Assembly (NCBI RefSeq): GCF_001667585.1
Contig: NZ_LZJZ01000013.1
Span: 1 to 64,000 of the forward strand
From: Mycobacterium sp. E2733
GTDB taxonomy: Bacteria > Actinomycetota > Actinomycetes > Mycobacteriales > Mycobacteriaceae
DNA length: 64,000 bases
Direction: 5' to 3'
In this document: in pieces, positions 33,065-42,154 of the stretch
Position numbering within the stretch: the first letter of the stretch is position 1
Layout of the letters: the number at the start of each line of letters is the position of its first letter
Notes under the pieces: generated by a model
Databases searched by the model: none
Told to the model about the DNA's origin: nothing
The model's input: only the letters and a program-made list of their open reading frames with translations
Program-made: the position numbers and the translations under genes

Positions 33065-34063
33065 ATGGGTGACCCCACGCCCCAAGTGGCGATACTGGAC
33101 GACTACGCCGGCGCCGCCCTGCGGCTTACCGACTGGTCACCGGTGCAAAACCGCTCGCGGGTAACGGTTTTCAACCGCCATCTTTCCGAGGATGAAGCGG
33201 CGGAGACGCTGCGCCCGTTCGACGTGGTCTGCACCCTGCGGGAGCGGATGGCGCTGCCGCGGACGCTGCTCGAGCGGTTGCCGAACCTGAAGCTGATCAC
33301 GATCGTCGGCGCAAGCCTGCCCAACCTGGACATGGCAGCGGCCACCGAACGTGGCGTGCTCGTCGCCCACACCGACTTCGCCCATCCGCGATTCCGCTCC
33401 GTGCACGACGCCACTCCGGAATTCGCCTGGGGACTGCTCATCGCCACGGTACGCAACCTGGCGGAAGAACACCGACGCATGCGAGGCGGCGGCTGGCAGG
33501 TGACGACGGGACTCACGCTGTCCGGTAAGACGCTCGGGTTGATCGGCCTCGGCCGCGTCGGAAAGCGGATGGCCGAATACGCGAAAGCCTTTGGCATGGA
33601 GATCATTGCCTGGAGCCAGAACCTCACCGCGGACACCGCTGCGGCGGCCGGCGCGCGTCGGGTCGAGAAGGCGACGCTGTTCGAGGAGTCCGACGTGGTC
33701 TCCGTACACGTCGTGTTGTCGGAACGCACCCGCGGGCTCGTCGGCGAACCGGAGCTGGCGCTGATGAAGCCGCACGCATATCTGATCAACACGTCGCGGG
33801 GCCCGATCGTCGACGAGGCAGCGATGATCGCCGCCCTCGAAGCCGGGCGCATCGCCGGTGCCGGGCTCGACGTCTATGACGTCGAACCGCTGCCGTCGGA
33901 TCACCCGTTGAGGCTGCTCCCCAACGTGACACTGTCGCCCCACCTCGGGTATGTCACCCGCGAGATGCTCGGCGCCTTCTACTCCGACACCGTGGAGGCG
34001 GTGGCCGCCTGGCTGGACGGGTGCCCGATCCGGATCGCGAACCCCGAGGCGTCGCGCGGGTGA
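33065..34063 (+). CDS. D-2-hydroxyacid dehydrogenase family protein
   Basis: 332 aa. NAD-binding LGLIGLGRVGKRMAEYAKAFGM, catalytic Arg in LINTSRGPIVDEAAM, Glu in GLDVYDVEPLPSDHPL and His in LSPHLGYVTREM form the complete set of the phosphoglycerate-dehydrogenase-like family. Possible substrates are glyoxylate, hydroxypyruvate or phosphoglycerate; the short N-terminal domain rules out standard SerA. ATG 33065 lies right after GGAG. Its stop abuts the TetR stop of the opposite strand with no gap. Confidence 0.88.
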   Translation: MGDPTPQVAILDDYAGAALRLTDWSPVQNRSRVTVFNRHLSEDEAAETLRPFDVVCTLRERMALPRTLLERLPNLKLITIVGASLPNLDMAAATERGVLVAHTDFAHPRFRSVHDATPEFAWGLLIATVRNLAEEHRRMRGGGWQVTTGLTLSGKTLGLIGLGRVGKRMAEYAKAFGMEIIAWSQNLTADTAAAAGARRVEKATLFEESDVVSVHVVLSERTRGLVGEPELALMKPHAYLINTSRGPIVDEAAMIAALEAGRIAGAGLDVYDVEPLPSDHPLRLLPNVTLSPHLGYVTREMLGAFYSDTVEAVAAWLDGCPIRIANPEASRG

Positions 34064-34678
34064 TCAGGAGCGCCCCGGTTTCCAGTGCGGGCTCTTGACC
34101 GCCTCGAGCGCTTCGGTGACGTAGCGATCCAGCGGCCACGGGCGACCGGACTGACGCACCCACTGCTGGAAACCGAAATCGGCTGCCGCGAAAGCGAGTT
34201 GGACCAGCAGGCCGGGGCGGAGGTCGACGTCGGGGTTCACGCCCATGCGCTCGGCGATGAGCTTGGCCGCCCGCTCCTTGTCGGCGGGCGTGTGAACGGT
34301 CACCTTACGGAGCAGATCGGGGGCCACCAGCAGCGCCTCCCGCCACTCGTCGGTGTCCGTCTGCTCGAACGATCGGGTCCGCGTGATGATGGCGTTGATC
34401 AACGCGACATCGGGTGGCTCGTTGGCGGGCCGCTGCTCGAGCAGGTTGACGATCGCCGCGCCGCCGTGGCGAACGGGCGCGAGCAGCAACTCTTCCTTCG
34501 TCGGCACGTGCCGGAAGAAGGTCCGCGGCGATACGCCTGCGGCAGCCGCGATCTCCTCCGTCGTCACGGCGTCGTATCCACGCTCGACGAAGAGCCGGAA
34601 CGCCGCGCGCCGGATGTCGGCCCGGATCTGCGCTCGCTGCCGATCGCGCAGCGACTCTCCTCTGGCGGGGATGGTCAC
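34064..34678 (-). CDS. TetR family transcriptional regulator
   Basis: 204 aa. Helix-turn-helix AVTTEEIAAAAGVSPRTFFRHVPTKEELLLAP is a typical TetR DNA-binding domain; the C-terminal half matches the mycobacterial TetR_C group (FGFQQWVRQSGRPWPLDRY). GTG 34678 overlaps the SDR stop as GTGA, so the two are co-translated. A candidate operator lies upstream of the next gene in the run (36632-36646). Confidence 0.88.
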   Translation of the reverse strand: MTIPARGESLRDRQRAQIRADIRRAAFRLFVERGYDAVTTEEIAAAAGVSPRTFFRHVPTKEELLLAPVRHGGAAIVNLLEQRPANEPPDVALINAIITRTRSFEQTDTDEWREALLVAPDLLRKVTVHTPADKERAAKLIAERMGVNPDVDLRPGLLVQLAFAAADFGFQQWVRQSGRPWPLDRYVTEALEAVKSPHWKPGRS

Positions 34679-35448
34679 CGGAAGCAGCCGATTCCACCGT
34701 CGACGTGAATGGTCTGCCCGGTGATGAACGTCGCGTCGCCGCCCAGCAGGAAGGCCACCAGCGCGCCCACGTCGGTGCGGACATCCCCGATCCGCTTCAT
34801 CGGCACCCGACCCACGGCTTTCTCGTACTCCTTGGGTGCGAACGACTTCCAGAACTTGACGCCGTCGGATTCGGCGAACGGGCAGATGACGTTGACCCGG
34901 ATGTTGTCGCGTCCCCACTCCAAAGCGGCGACCTTCGACAGGCCGCGGATGGCCTCCTTGGCGGCGGCGTATCCGCCCCAGTTCGGTTCGCCGCCGGTGC
35001 CGGTCCCGGACCCGAGATTGACGATCGACCCGCCGCCCGCCTCGACCATGACGGGGTGCACGGCCTGCATGAGCAGGAACGTCGCCCGCGGGCCGACGTC
35101 GTGACCGAGCGCGAAGTCCTCCGTGGTGATGTCGACGAACGCCTTGGGCTCGTTGGTGGCTATCGCATTGTTGACCAGGCCGTGCACGGTGCCGAAGGCG
35201 TCGACCGCGGCCGCCACAATCCGTTGGGCGCTGTTCGGGTCGCGCAGGTCGGCGGTCAGTTTCTCGACGCGTCCCAACGAAGACAGTTCGACGGTCGTCG
35301 TGCCGAGCAACTCGTCCTGGATGTCGACCAGCAGCACCGCCGCCCCGCGTTCCAGCAGCGCGGCGGCGGTGCCCTTGCCCACGCCTTGCGCGGCGCCGGT
35401 GACGATCGCGACATGGTCGCGCATCGAGGAAGGGTGGCTGTAGGTCAT
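34675..35448 (-). CDS. Short-chain dehydrogenase/reductase
   Basis: 257 aa SDR. IVTGAAQGVGKGTAAALLERG, NNAIATNEP, VNLGSGTGTG (Ser position), YAAAKEAIRG (Tyr/Lys) and an end TGQTIHVDGGIGCF. Belongs with the 359 aa DapB-like dehydrogenase 40 bases upstream on the same strand and the TetR that overlaps it. Probably a lipid or steroid-type alcohol dehydrogenase; substrate unknown. Confidence 0.9.
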   Translation of the reverse strand: MTYSHPSSMRDHVAIVTGAAQGVGKGTAAALLERGAAVLLVDIQDELLGTTTVELSSLGRVEKLTADLRDPNSAQRIVAAAVDAFGTVHGLVNNAIATNEPKAFVDITTEDFALGHDVGPRATFLLMQAVHPVMVEAGGGSIVNLGSGTGTGGEPNWGGYAAAKEAIRGLSKVAALEWGRDNIRVNVICPFAESDGVKFWKSFAPKEYEKAVGRVPMKRIGDVRTDVGALVAFLLGGDATFITGQTIHVDGGIGCFR

Positions 35449-35488
35449 GCGGCCGGTACATCCGACAGGGAGACGTTGTGGATCCCGG

Positions 35489-36568
35489 TCATGACGCGGC
35501 GAGGCCGGGCGCCGGGCGGCCCGCGAACATCGGCAGGTCGAGGTAAGTCTTGATGCCGGGTTCGGCGGCGCAGACCTCGGGGATGGCGTTGACGCAGTGG
35601 TTGGCCGTCGCCACCACGCCCGGATTCTTCACCAGCCCTTCGGCGATCGTCTCGGGTTGCAGGCCCTTGAAGGTGAGGTTCACGGTGGGGTCGCCGGTGA
35701 TCTCGACCTCGAAGCGTTCGCCCCGGCCGCCGAAATCCCAGGCGGGCTCCAAATTTTCCTCACCCATCAGCCAGTTGACCGCCGCCGAGATGACCGGCTC
35801 GCCGTCTACCAGGGCCTGCCAGCGGAACCGGCGCGCGGCCACGGTCCCAGTGGTGATCGGGAACGGGGCGTAGTCGATGTCGGCGGTTGCCACGGCGACG
35901 TCCTGGATCGTCCTGATGTTCGGTTCGATGCGAAATCCCATGTGGTCGGCAATCATTCGCACCGACTGCTTGAAGCCGGCCTCGAGCAGGCCGGCCATGG
36001 GTCCTTGCATGGCTTGCTCGGGGGTGCCGCCGAAGCCCATGATGTGGCGCACGACGTCCGGGGCGTTGTAGGTGCGGATGTCGGAGAATTCCTCGGCCCG
36101 GATGTGGGTGACGGCCGACGAGAGCGACGACAGCATCAGCGGGAATCGTTCCGTGATGCCCCCGGGATGGATCCCCGAACCGTGCAGCGTCACCCCGGCT
36201 TCGACCGCCGCGTCGGCGACGGCCTGGTGCCGGCGGTTGCCCGGATCGGGATAAACCCAGCCGACGGGGGTGACGACGTTCTTGCCGGATCGCAGGATCG
36301 CGATCACCTCGTCGTCGTCGGGCACCAGCGGGCTGTACATGACGCAGTCGGCATCCAGCGCCAGAATGTCGTCGATGCTAGATGTGGCGGTGATACCGAG
36401 GTCCTCAGTTCCGAGGATCCGACCGACGTCGACCCCGTTCTTTTCGGCGCTGTGCACCCAGCAGCCCGCCAACTCCAACTGCGGATGGTTCACGACGCAC
36501 GCGATGGCCGCCTTGCCGACGCCTCCGGTCGCCCACTGAATGACACGAAGCTTGGACGGACCACTCAT
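35489..36568 (-). CDS. NAD(P)H-dependent amine dehydrogenase-like / dihydrodipicolinate reductase-like protein
   Basis: 359 aa. Rossmann start LRVIQWATGGVGKAAIACVVNHPQLELAG and CVMYSPLVPDDDEVIAILRSGKNVVTP are typical of a large mycobacterial family related to DapB and 2,4-diaminopentanoate dehydrogenase. The second domain contains GSGIHPGGITERFPLML. The role in mycobacteria is undetermined. ATG 36568 has a GGAGGTC ribosome site seven bases upstream. First gene of the minus-strand unit with SDR and TetR, divergent from another SDR across the 36632 palindrome. Confidence 0.85.
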   Translation of the reverse strand: MSGPSKLRVIQWATGGVGKAAIACVVNHPQLELAGCWVHSAEKNGVDVGRILGTEDLGITATSSIDDILALDADCVMYSPLVPDDDEVIAILRSGKNVVTPVGWVYPDPGNRRHQAVADAAVEAGVTLHGSGIHPGGITERFPLMLSSLSSAVTHIRAEEFSDIRTYNAPDVVRHIMGFGGTPEQAMQGPMAGLLEAGFKQSVRMIADHMGFRIEPNIRTIQDVAVATADIDYAPFPITTGTVAARRFRWQALVDGEPVISAAVNWLMGEENLEPAWDFGGRGERFEVEITGDPTVNLTFKGLQPETIAEGLVKNPGVVATANHCVNAIPEVCAAEPGIKTYLDLPMFAGRPAPGLAAS

Positions 36569-36631
36569 CTGCTGACCTCCGAATTGCATGCCTTTACACG
36601 CCCACGACCGGACTGGCACAGTATGACCGGC

Positions 36632-36646
36632 TGACAGTGACTGTCA
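36632..36646. promoter_or_regulatory. Palindromic operator and probable promoter in a divergent dehydrogenase region
   Basis: Perfect inverted repeat TGACAGT, central G, ACTGTCA. It sits between the starts of the DapB-like gene (36568, minus) and the SDR (36675, plus). On the minus strand a TTGACA hexamer overlaps the palindrome and a CATACT box follows after about 17 bases, so binding would block this promoter. The TetR at 34064-34678 is the likely regulator (inference). Confidence 0.62.
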
Positions 36647-36674
36647 ACATCGACTGCGAGTGGGAAGGCCTGTC

Positions 36675-37532
36675 ATGAGCGTGCTGGACGGCAAGGTCGC
36701 GATCGTCACCGGAACCAGCCGTGGCGTGGGTGTTGGCATCGCCCACGAGCTGCTGCGCGCCGGCGCCACCGTCATCGGCTGCTCGCGTTCACCGTTGGAC
36801 GCCATCCCCGGCTGCGAGACCGACTGGGCCTCCCGAGCTTCTCAGAAGGTCTGCGACCAAGGGGACTACCGCGCGATCGACTCCTTCGTCGCCGACGTCG
36901 TCGCCGAGCACGGCCGGATCGACATCCTGGTGAACAACGCCGGTGGGACCGTTCCGGCGCCGCACGTCGAAAGCATTCCCGAACTGGTGCAACGCATTCA
37001 GGGGGCGCCGCCCGGCGACGACGAATACGAGCGCACGGCGCTGTTCCACGCGTACGCGGTACAGATGAACCTCATCAGCCCGCTCTGGTTCGCCATCCGC
37101 ACCTACCGGCAGATGCGCACCCAGGACGGGGTCGGCTGCATCATCAACATCTCCAGCGGCGCCGGGCATCCGGCGGGATCGCCGACGTTGGTTTCCTACG
37201 GCGCGGCCAAGAGCGGGCTCAACCATCTCACCCGGTCCCTGGCCGAGGAGTGGGGACCCAAGGTGCGGGTCAATTGCATAGCGCTGGGACCGACGATGAC
37301 CGAGAACTTCCGGTCTTTCGTGCTGCCCAAGGACGATCCAACGGGCGCAAAATATTTCGCCGCGGTTCCGCTGCGGCGTGCGGGCGACCCCGCGGAGGTG
37401 GGCCGGGTCTGCGTGTTCCTGGCCGGTGGGGAGGCCGACTTCGTCAACGGCACCACCATCGAGCATGACGGCGGCATGCTGCCCGGCGTGCTGTACGAAG
37501 CGGGCCTGAAGACCATCACCGATCTGCTCTAA
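36675..37532 (+). CDS. Short-chain dehydrogenase/reductase
   Basis: 285 aa SDR. AIVTGTSRGVGVGIAHELLRAG, LVNNAGGTVPAP, INISSGAGHPAG (Ser), YGAAKSGLNHLTRSLAEEWG (Tyr/Lys) and VNCIALGPTMTENF. Slightly longer than usual because of an insert after NNAG (RIQGAPPGDDEYERT). ATG 36675 follows GGGAAGGCC. A DUF1330 gene follows after eight bases. Probably controlled from the palindrome 29 bases upstream. Confidence 0.9.
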   Translation: MSVLDGKVAIVTGTSRGVGVGIAHELLRAGATVIGCSRSPLDAIPGCETDWASRASQKVCDQGDYRAIDSFVADVVAEHGRIDILVNNAGGTVPAPHVESIPELVQRIQGAPPGDDEYERTALFHAYAVQMNLISPLWFAIRTYRQMRTQDGVGCIINISSGAGHPAGSPTLVSYGAAKSGLNHLTRSLAEEWGPKVRVNCIALGPTMTENFRSFVLPKDDPTGAKYFAAVPLRRAGDPAEVGRVCVFLAGGEADFVNGTTIEHDGGMLPGVLYEAGLKTITDLL

Positions 37533-37540
37533 TCGTCACC

Positions 37541-37927
37541 ATGAGCAGTACCTTGGAGCCCACCGCCGAGCAGTTCAAGGCCCTGGCCGCCCGGCCAGCC
37601 GACGCACCGGTGGTGATGGTCAACCTGTTGAAGTTCAAGACCCCGGGTGGTCTGGAGTCCTACCGGCGCTACGGGCAGGAGGTCGTACCGCACCTGCAGC
37701 GAGCGGGTGCCACCGTCCGCTATGCGGGGACGGCGCCGGCCTTCGTGATCGGTGATGGCGAAAGACCTTGGTGGGACGCCATTCTCATCGTTGAATACCC
37801 GACACCGCAGGCGTTCGTCGACATGGTGACTACCGCTGAGTACGCTACAGTGCACGAGCATCGCGCCGCGGGGTTGGAGCGCGGTGATCTGATCGCGACG
37901 TCGGTATGGTCCGTCGCGGCAGACTGA
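37541..37927 (+). CDS. DUF1330 family protein
   Basis: 128 aa with the dimeric ferredoxin-like alpha+beta layout of DUF1330: VVMVNLLKFKTPGGLESYRRYGQEV, PAFVIGDGERPWWDAILIVEYPTPQAFVDMV and YATVHEHRAAGLERGDLIAT. No catalytic residues can be assigned with confidence. Same strand and close to the SDR, so probably co-expressed. It ends two bases before the convergent adenosine-specific kinase-like gene. Confidence 0.85.
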   Translation: MSSTLEPTAEQFKALAARPADAPVVMVNLLKFKTPGGLESYRRYGQEVVPHLQRAGATVRYAGTAPAFVIGDGERPWWDAILIVEYPTPQAFVDMVTTAEYATVHEHRAAGLERGDLIATSVWSVAAD

Positions 37928-37928
37928 C

Positions 37929-38426
37929 TCAGAGCTTGTAACCGATAGCGCGCAGCAGATCGTGGCGCTCGGCCACCTCGCGATCGCCTTCCACTCCAAC
38001 AGGCGTCTGTCCGTCGATGACGCCCACGATGCCGCGACCGCGCGGAGACACCGCGACAATGACGTCAACTGAATTAGCTGTGGCGCAGTAGATCCCGCAT
38101 ACCTCGGGCACCGCTTTCACGGGATTGAGGACATTGACCGGAAAGCCCTCACGCAGGAAGATCACGAAGCTGTGTCCGGCCGCGATGGCCAGCGCGGCGC
38201 GTGTCGCCAGTCCGACCAAGTCCGCGTCGTTGCCGCTGCGGCGGACCAACCGCGGTCCGGACGCCTCGCAGAAGGCCACGCCGAACCGCAGCGACGGGCT
38301 CACGCCGGCCAGTGCCTCGTGCAGGTCTTCGACCGTTTTGATGAAATGCGCCTGGCCGATGATCACGTTGACATCCCCTGGCTTGTCAACGGGCACCACA
38401 TCCCAGGTCAACGAAGGTGTCGTCAC
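37929..38426 (-). CDS. Adenosine-specific kinase family protein (PF04008)
   Basis: 165 aa. Nearly whole-length agreement with the family pattern: VNVIIGQAHFIKTVEDLHEAL, RFGVAFCEASGPRLVR, ALAIAAGHSFVIFLREGFPVNVLN, EVCGIYCATANSVDVIVA and GRGIVGVIDG. Named for an archaeal structure proposed to bind adenosine; the true activity in bacteria is unsettled. Monocistronic, about 90 bases from the acyltransferase. Confidence 0.86.
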   Translation of the reverse strand: MTTPSLTWDVVPVDKPGDVNVIIGQAHFIKTVEDLHEALAGVSPSLRFGVAFCEASGPRLVRRSGNDADLVGLATRAALAIAAGHSFVIFLREGFPVNVLNPVKAVPEVCGIYCATANSVDVIVAVSPRGRGIVGVIDGQTPVGVEGDREVAERHDLLRAIGYKL

Positions 38427-38513
38427 GAATCCATGCTGCCACCTATGCGTTGCCGAAAGACATCCTTAACGGAAGATTCTTCGGCGGATTGACCATGGGC
38501 CTTGCCCCATTCT

Positions 38514-39320
38514 TCAGCCCAATAGGGGTAACCGGCGCTCGTGGCCCAGCCGGTCCAGCGCGGTTTGCATCACCGAACGCACATGGGCGTCGACCTCGTG
38601 GACATCGGCATTCTTGCCGAACTGCGCGGCGACGTCGATCGGCTGCAGAATCTGGAAGACGACCTTGACGGGTAAAGGGATGTTGGCGGGGAAGAACATC
38701 GTCAAACCGAAGGGGATGCCGACAGTAACCGGCAAAATTTCCATGCGGAAACGCTTGAGGCCTAAACGTTTTGCGAGCAAGTTACCCCGAGTGACGAAGA
38801 GTTGGGTTTCTTGCCCCCCGATTGAGACGGCGGGCACGATCGGCACGCCGGCCTCCATAGCGGTGCTGACGTATCCGGTACGACCGCCGAAATCGATGAC
38901 GGTCTGCCTCAGGGTTGGCCGGAAAGCGTCATAATCCCCGCCGGGAAACGCCAGCACGATCGCGCCTGAACGTAACGCCGCGGCAGCGTTTTCCCGGTTG
39001 GCATGAATGACGCCGAGCCGGCTCAGTGACGCGCGAAACGGCGTGAAGAACACACCGTAGTGGGCGAGGGTGAATAACGGGCGGTCATAGCCGAACCTGC
39101 CGTAGATCGCAGGGGCGAGAATGTTCCAATCAGGCGTCAGTACACCTCCGGAGTGGTTGGACACCAGCAAGGCGCCGCCCTTCGGTGGGACGGTCTCCAA
39201 GCCCCTCACCTGTGGTCGGAACCATCTCCTGATGACAGGCGTGACCGCGTTGATCATCAGCTCGGTGAAGACGGGATCCCATTTGGCGATCTCGGGATGC
39301 TCTGCCTCGTTGCCGTTCAT
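38514..39320 (-). CDS. Lysophospholipid acyltransferase family protein (PlsC-like)
   Basis: 268 aa. The glycerolipid acyltransferase site appears as LLVSNHSGGVLTPDWNI; the usual NHxxxxD spacing is stretched, as in the mycobacterial branch. The substrate-binding motif is VLAFPGGDYDAFRP, and VPIVPAVSIGGQET follows. Likely acylates a lysolipid or glycerol phosphate at the membrane. About 350 bases from the divergent reductase gene; the wax-ester synthase nearby supports a neutral-lipid theme. Confidence 0.85.
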   Translation of the reverse strand: MNGNEAEHPEIAKWDPVFTELMINAVTPVIRRWFRPQVRGLETVPPKGGALLVSNHSGGVLTPDWNILAPAIYGRFGYDRPLFTLAHYGVFFTPFRASLSRLGVIHANRENAAAALRSGAIVLAFPGGDYDAFRPTLRQTVIDFGGRTGYVSTAMEAGVPIVPAVSIGGQETQLFVTRGNLLAKRLGLKRFRMEILPVTVGIPFGLTMFFPANIPLPVKVVFQILQPIDVAAQFGKNADVHEVDAHVRSVMQTALDRLGHERRLPLLG

Positions 39321-39676
39321 GACTTCCCTGCGCTGTCTTCAGGTGGGACATCCATTCAGCAGTATCTGCGATCGTGCGCCGCCTCAGTGTCAGCGGACTC
39401 AACTGAGGACCAATGGCCGTTGTGCAGGGTCAAAAGACCCGCCCTAACACCGCCCGTATTCGATAGCATCGCTCGTCGAGGGCACCCTTTGGTAAGGGAA
39501 AGAGCGATGAACGCCTTACTATCTCACCACTATCTCACCGGGGAAAGACGCTCAGCGCCCGCCCATTGGTGATGGGCACGGTATCCAGAGAGCCCGCCTC
39601 AGGTAGCGCCGCGAGGTTCAGACTTTGCCCGCCGCCACCACTTTGGTAATTATTCGACCGGCTAGGGAGTGCAGCG
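39321..39676. other. Divergent intergenic region without a gene
   Basis: 356 bases between the acyltransferase and the extended SDR. It contains a short direct repeat (TATCTCACC twice near 39520-39540) and AT-rich stretches before 39677 (GGTAATTATTCGACC), plausible promoter DNA for the + strand gene. No supported coding sequence. Confidence 0.4.
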
Positions 39677-40753
39677 ATGACCGTCCTGATGACCGGATTT
39701 CCCGGCTTTCTCGGTAGCGCGTTGCTACCGGGCATTCTCAAACGCACAGGAGATTCGGCGATCTGCCTGGTGCAGCCTAAATTCGGCGCGCTGGCACAGC
39801 GACGCGTGCAGGAACTGAGCTCTGCGGAACCGTTCCTCGAGGGGCGGATCGAGCTGGTCGAGGGCGACATCACCGAACCGGGTCTCGGCGTCCTTGCAGA
39901 CACCCTCACCGACGTCACCGAGGCATGGCACCTGGCCGCCGCATACGACTTGGCGGTTCCCCGCGACGTAGCGGTTCGAATCAACGTCAACGGCACCCGC
40001 AACGTTCTGGACGCGCTCGAGCGCTCTGCCCGTCTGACGCGCTTGCACTACTTCAGCACCTGTTATGTCAGCGGCCGGTATGCGGGCCCATTCAGCGAGG
40101 ACGACCTCGAAGTAGGTGCGCCGTTCAACAACCATTACGAAGAGACCAAAAGCCTCGCCGAGCAGGACGTGCGCTCGCGAATGTCCGCAGGCATGCCCGT
40201 GACGATCTATCGCCCCTCGATCGTCGTCGGCGACAGCCGCACTGGGCAGACGCAAAAATTCGACGGGCCCTACTTCGTGATGCAGTGGCTACTGCGACAG
40301 CCCCGGTACGCGATCCTCCCGATGGTGGGTGACCCCGATATGACGCGCGTCAACGTGGTCCCACGCGACTTCGTCGTTGACGCGGTCGGATATCTGAGCG
40401 GCCTCTCCGTTTCCGAGGGACGCACCTATCAGCTGGCCGATCCGCGTCCGCTCACGGTCGATGAGATGTCGGATACGCTCGCCGAGGCGACGGGGCGCAA
40501 ACTCCTCAAGGTCGCGCTGCCCCTGAAATTGACGAAAGCATCACTAGCACACGTTCCGGGGCTCTACCGCTTCATGCGGATCCCTCCGGAAGCGGTCGAT
40601 TACTTCGCCCAACCCACCTTCTACTTGACCGATCATTGTCGAGCCGATCTCGCCGGCAGTGGCATCGAGCCGCCCGCCTTCCGCAGCTACGTCGATAGGC
40701 TCGTGGCCTACATGCGCAGCCATCCCGACACCGGCTCGGCGGCGATGTTCTAA
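39677..40753 (+). CDS. Extended SDR / fatty acyl-CoA reductase-like protein
   Basis: 358 aa. N-terminal VLMTGFPGFLGSALLPGIL cofactor loop, VEGDITEPGLG, AWHLAAAYDLAVP, FSTCYVSGRYAGPFSEDDL and YEETKSLAEQDVR (Tyr/Lys), then IYRPSIVVGDSRTG. This matches the NAD-dependent epimerase/male-sterility-type branch that includes fatty acyl-CoA reductases. With a wax-ester synthase immediately downstream, a role supplying fatty alcohol is attractive but unproven. The C-terminal domain is short for a full reductase. Confidence 0.82.
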   Translation: MTVLMTGFPGFLGSALLPGILKRTGDSAICLVQPKFGALAQRRVQELSSAEPFLEGRIELVEGDITEPGLGVLADTLTDVTEAWHLAAAYDLAVPRDVAVRINVNGTRNVLDALERSARLTRLHYFSTCYVSGRYAGPFSEDDLEVGAPFNNHYEETKSLAEQDVRSRMSAGMPVTIYRPSIVVGDSRTGQTQKFDGPYFVMQWLLRQPRYAILPMVGDPDMTRVNVVPRDFVVDAVGYLSGLSVSEGRTYQLADPRPLTVDEMSDTLAEATGRKLLKVALPLKLTKASLAHVPGLYRFMRIPPEAVDYFAQPTFYLTDHCRADLAGSGIEPPAFRSYVDRLVAYMRSHPDTGSAAMF

Positions 40754-40794
40754 GAGGGCCTTCGCCCCGGCGTCAGTCGAGGTCTAATTGGTGC

Positions 40795-42150
40795 ATGGAA
40801 CTGATGATGCCCACCGACGCGATATTTCTGCTGGGAGAGTCGCGGGAACATCCCATGCATGTCGGCGGTTTGCAGTTGTTCGAGGTGCCCAAGGGCGCCG
40901 GCCGCGGCTTCGTACGTGAGCTCTACGACCGATTGGTCGCGCAGGATGATTTTCAGCCCACGTTCCGCAAGCATCCCGCGACGTTCGTCGGCGGAATCGC
41001 CAACCTGGGCTGGTCGTACGACAAAGACGTCGACATCGACTACCACGTCCGACGCTCGGCAGTGCCGTCGCCCGGGCGGATCCGTGAACTGCTCGAGCTG
41101 ACCTCGCGGTGGCACAGCAGCCTGCTGGACCGTCATCGTCCGCTGTGGGAAACGCACATCATCGAGGGGCTCAAGGATGGCCGGTTCGCCGTCTACACGA
41201 AGATCCACCACGCACTGATCGACGGTGTCTCCGCGCAGAAACTGATGCAGCGCGCGTTGTCCACCGACCCCGACGATCCCGAGATCCGCGCACCGTGGAG
41301 CCTGCCCAAAAGCAAGCGCAAGCGCAACCCGGTGAGCCCGCTGACGTCGGCACTGCATGCGGCGGGATCCCTCGCGTCACTTGCTCCGTCGACACTTTCG
41401 CTGGCCCGGTCGGCGCTGTTCGAGCAGCAGCTGACGCTTCCTTTCGGGGCCCCGCGCACAATGCTGAACGTCAAGATCGGCGGCGCCCGCCGCTGCGCCG
41501 CGCAGTCCTGGTCGTTGGACCGCATCAAGAGCGTCAAGAAGGCCGCCGGCGTGACCGTCAACGATGTTGTCCTGGCGATGTGTTCCGGCGCCCTGCGCTC
41601 CTACCTGCTCGAGCAGAACGCGCTGCCGGACACACCGCTCATCGCGATGGTCCCGGTGAGCCTGCGCACCGAAGACGAGGCCGATGCCGGGGGAAACCTC
41701 GTAGGCGCCATCCTGTGCAACCTCGCCACCGATACCGACGATCCCGCACAGCGATTGCAGACCATCAGCGATTCGATGCGCAGCAACAAGAAGGTGTTCT
41801 CGCAGTTGCCCCGATTCCAGGCGCTGGCGCTGTCCGCCGCCAATACGTCAGCGCTGGCGCTGGCGGCGGTCCCGGGCTGGGTGGCGTCGACGTCGCCGCC
41901 GTTCAACATCATCATCTCGAACGTGCCGGGGCCCACCCAGCCGATCTACTACGGGGGCGCTCGGCTCGACGGCAACTATCCGCTGTCCATCGCGCTGGAC
42001 GGACAGGCGCTGAACATCACGCTGGCCAACAACGCCGGAAACCTGGACTTCGGTCTGGTGGGTTGCCGGCGCAGCGTGCCGCATCTGCAGCGTCTGCTCG
42101 CGCACCTGGAGTCCTCGCTCAAGGACCTGGAACGGTCGGTCGGGTCCTGA
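40795..42150 (+). CDS. tgs2: WS/DGAT wax ester synthase / diacylglycerol acyltransferase (Tgs2-like)
   Basis: 451 aa. The catalytic HHxxxDG motif is KIHHALIDGVSAQ. Other family blocks are DAIFLLGESREHPMHVG, RRPLW-type RHRPLWETHIIEG, TVNDVVLAMCSGALRSYL and IISNVPGPTQPIYYGGARL. Makes triacylglycerol or wax esters at the membrane. Length and the Nudix gene that follows correspond, as I recall, to Rv3734c (tgs2) and Rv3733c. The symbol rests on that synteny. It starts 41 bases after the reductase. Confidence 0.86.
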   Translation: MELMMPTDAIFLLGESREHPMHVGGLQLFEVPKGAGRGFVRELYDRLVAQDDFQPTFRKHPATFVGGIANLGWSYDKDVDIDYHVRRSAVPSPGRIRELLELTSRWHSSLLDRHRPLWETHIIEGLKDGRFAVYTKIHHALIDGVSAQKLMQRALSTDPDDPEIRAPWSLPKSKRKRNPVSPLTSALHAAGSLASLAPSTLSLARSALFEQQLTLPFGAPRTMLNVKIGGARRCAAQSWSLDRIKSVKKAAGVTVNDVVLAMCSGALRSYLLEQNALPDTPLIAMVPVSLRTEDEADAGGNLVGAILCNLATDTDDPAQRLQTISDSMRSNKKVFSQLPRFQALALSAANTSALALAAVPGWVASTSPPFNIIISNVPGPTQPIYYGGARLDGNYPLSIALDGQALNITLANNAGNLDFGLVGCRRSVPHLQRLLAHLESSLKDLERSVGS

Positions 42151-42154
42151 GCGA

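Noticed and set aside
34679..35461. N-terminal extension of the TetR frame to 465 codons
   Set aside because: The extension is antisense-like low-complexity sequence through a genuine SDR; the TetR start at GTG 34678 overlaps the SDR stop in a normal way.
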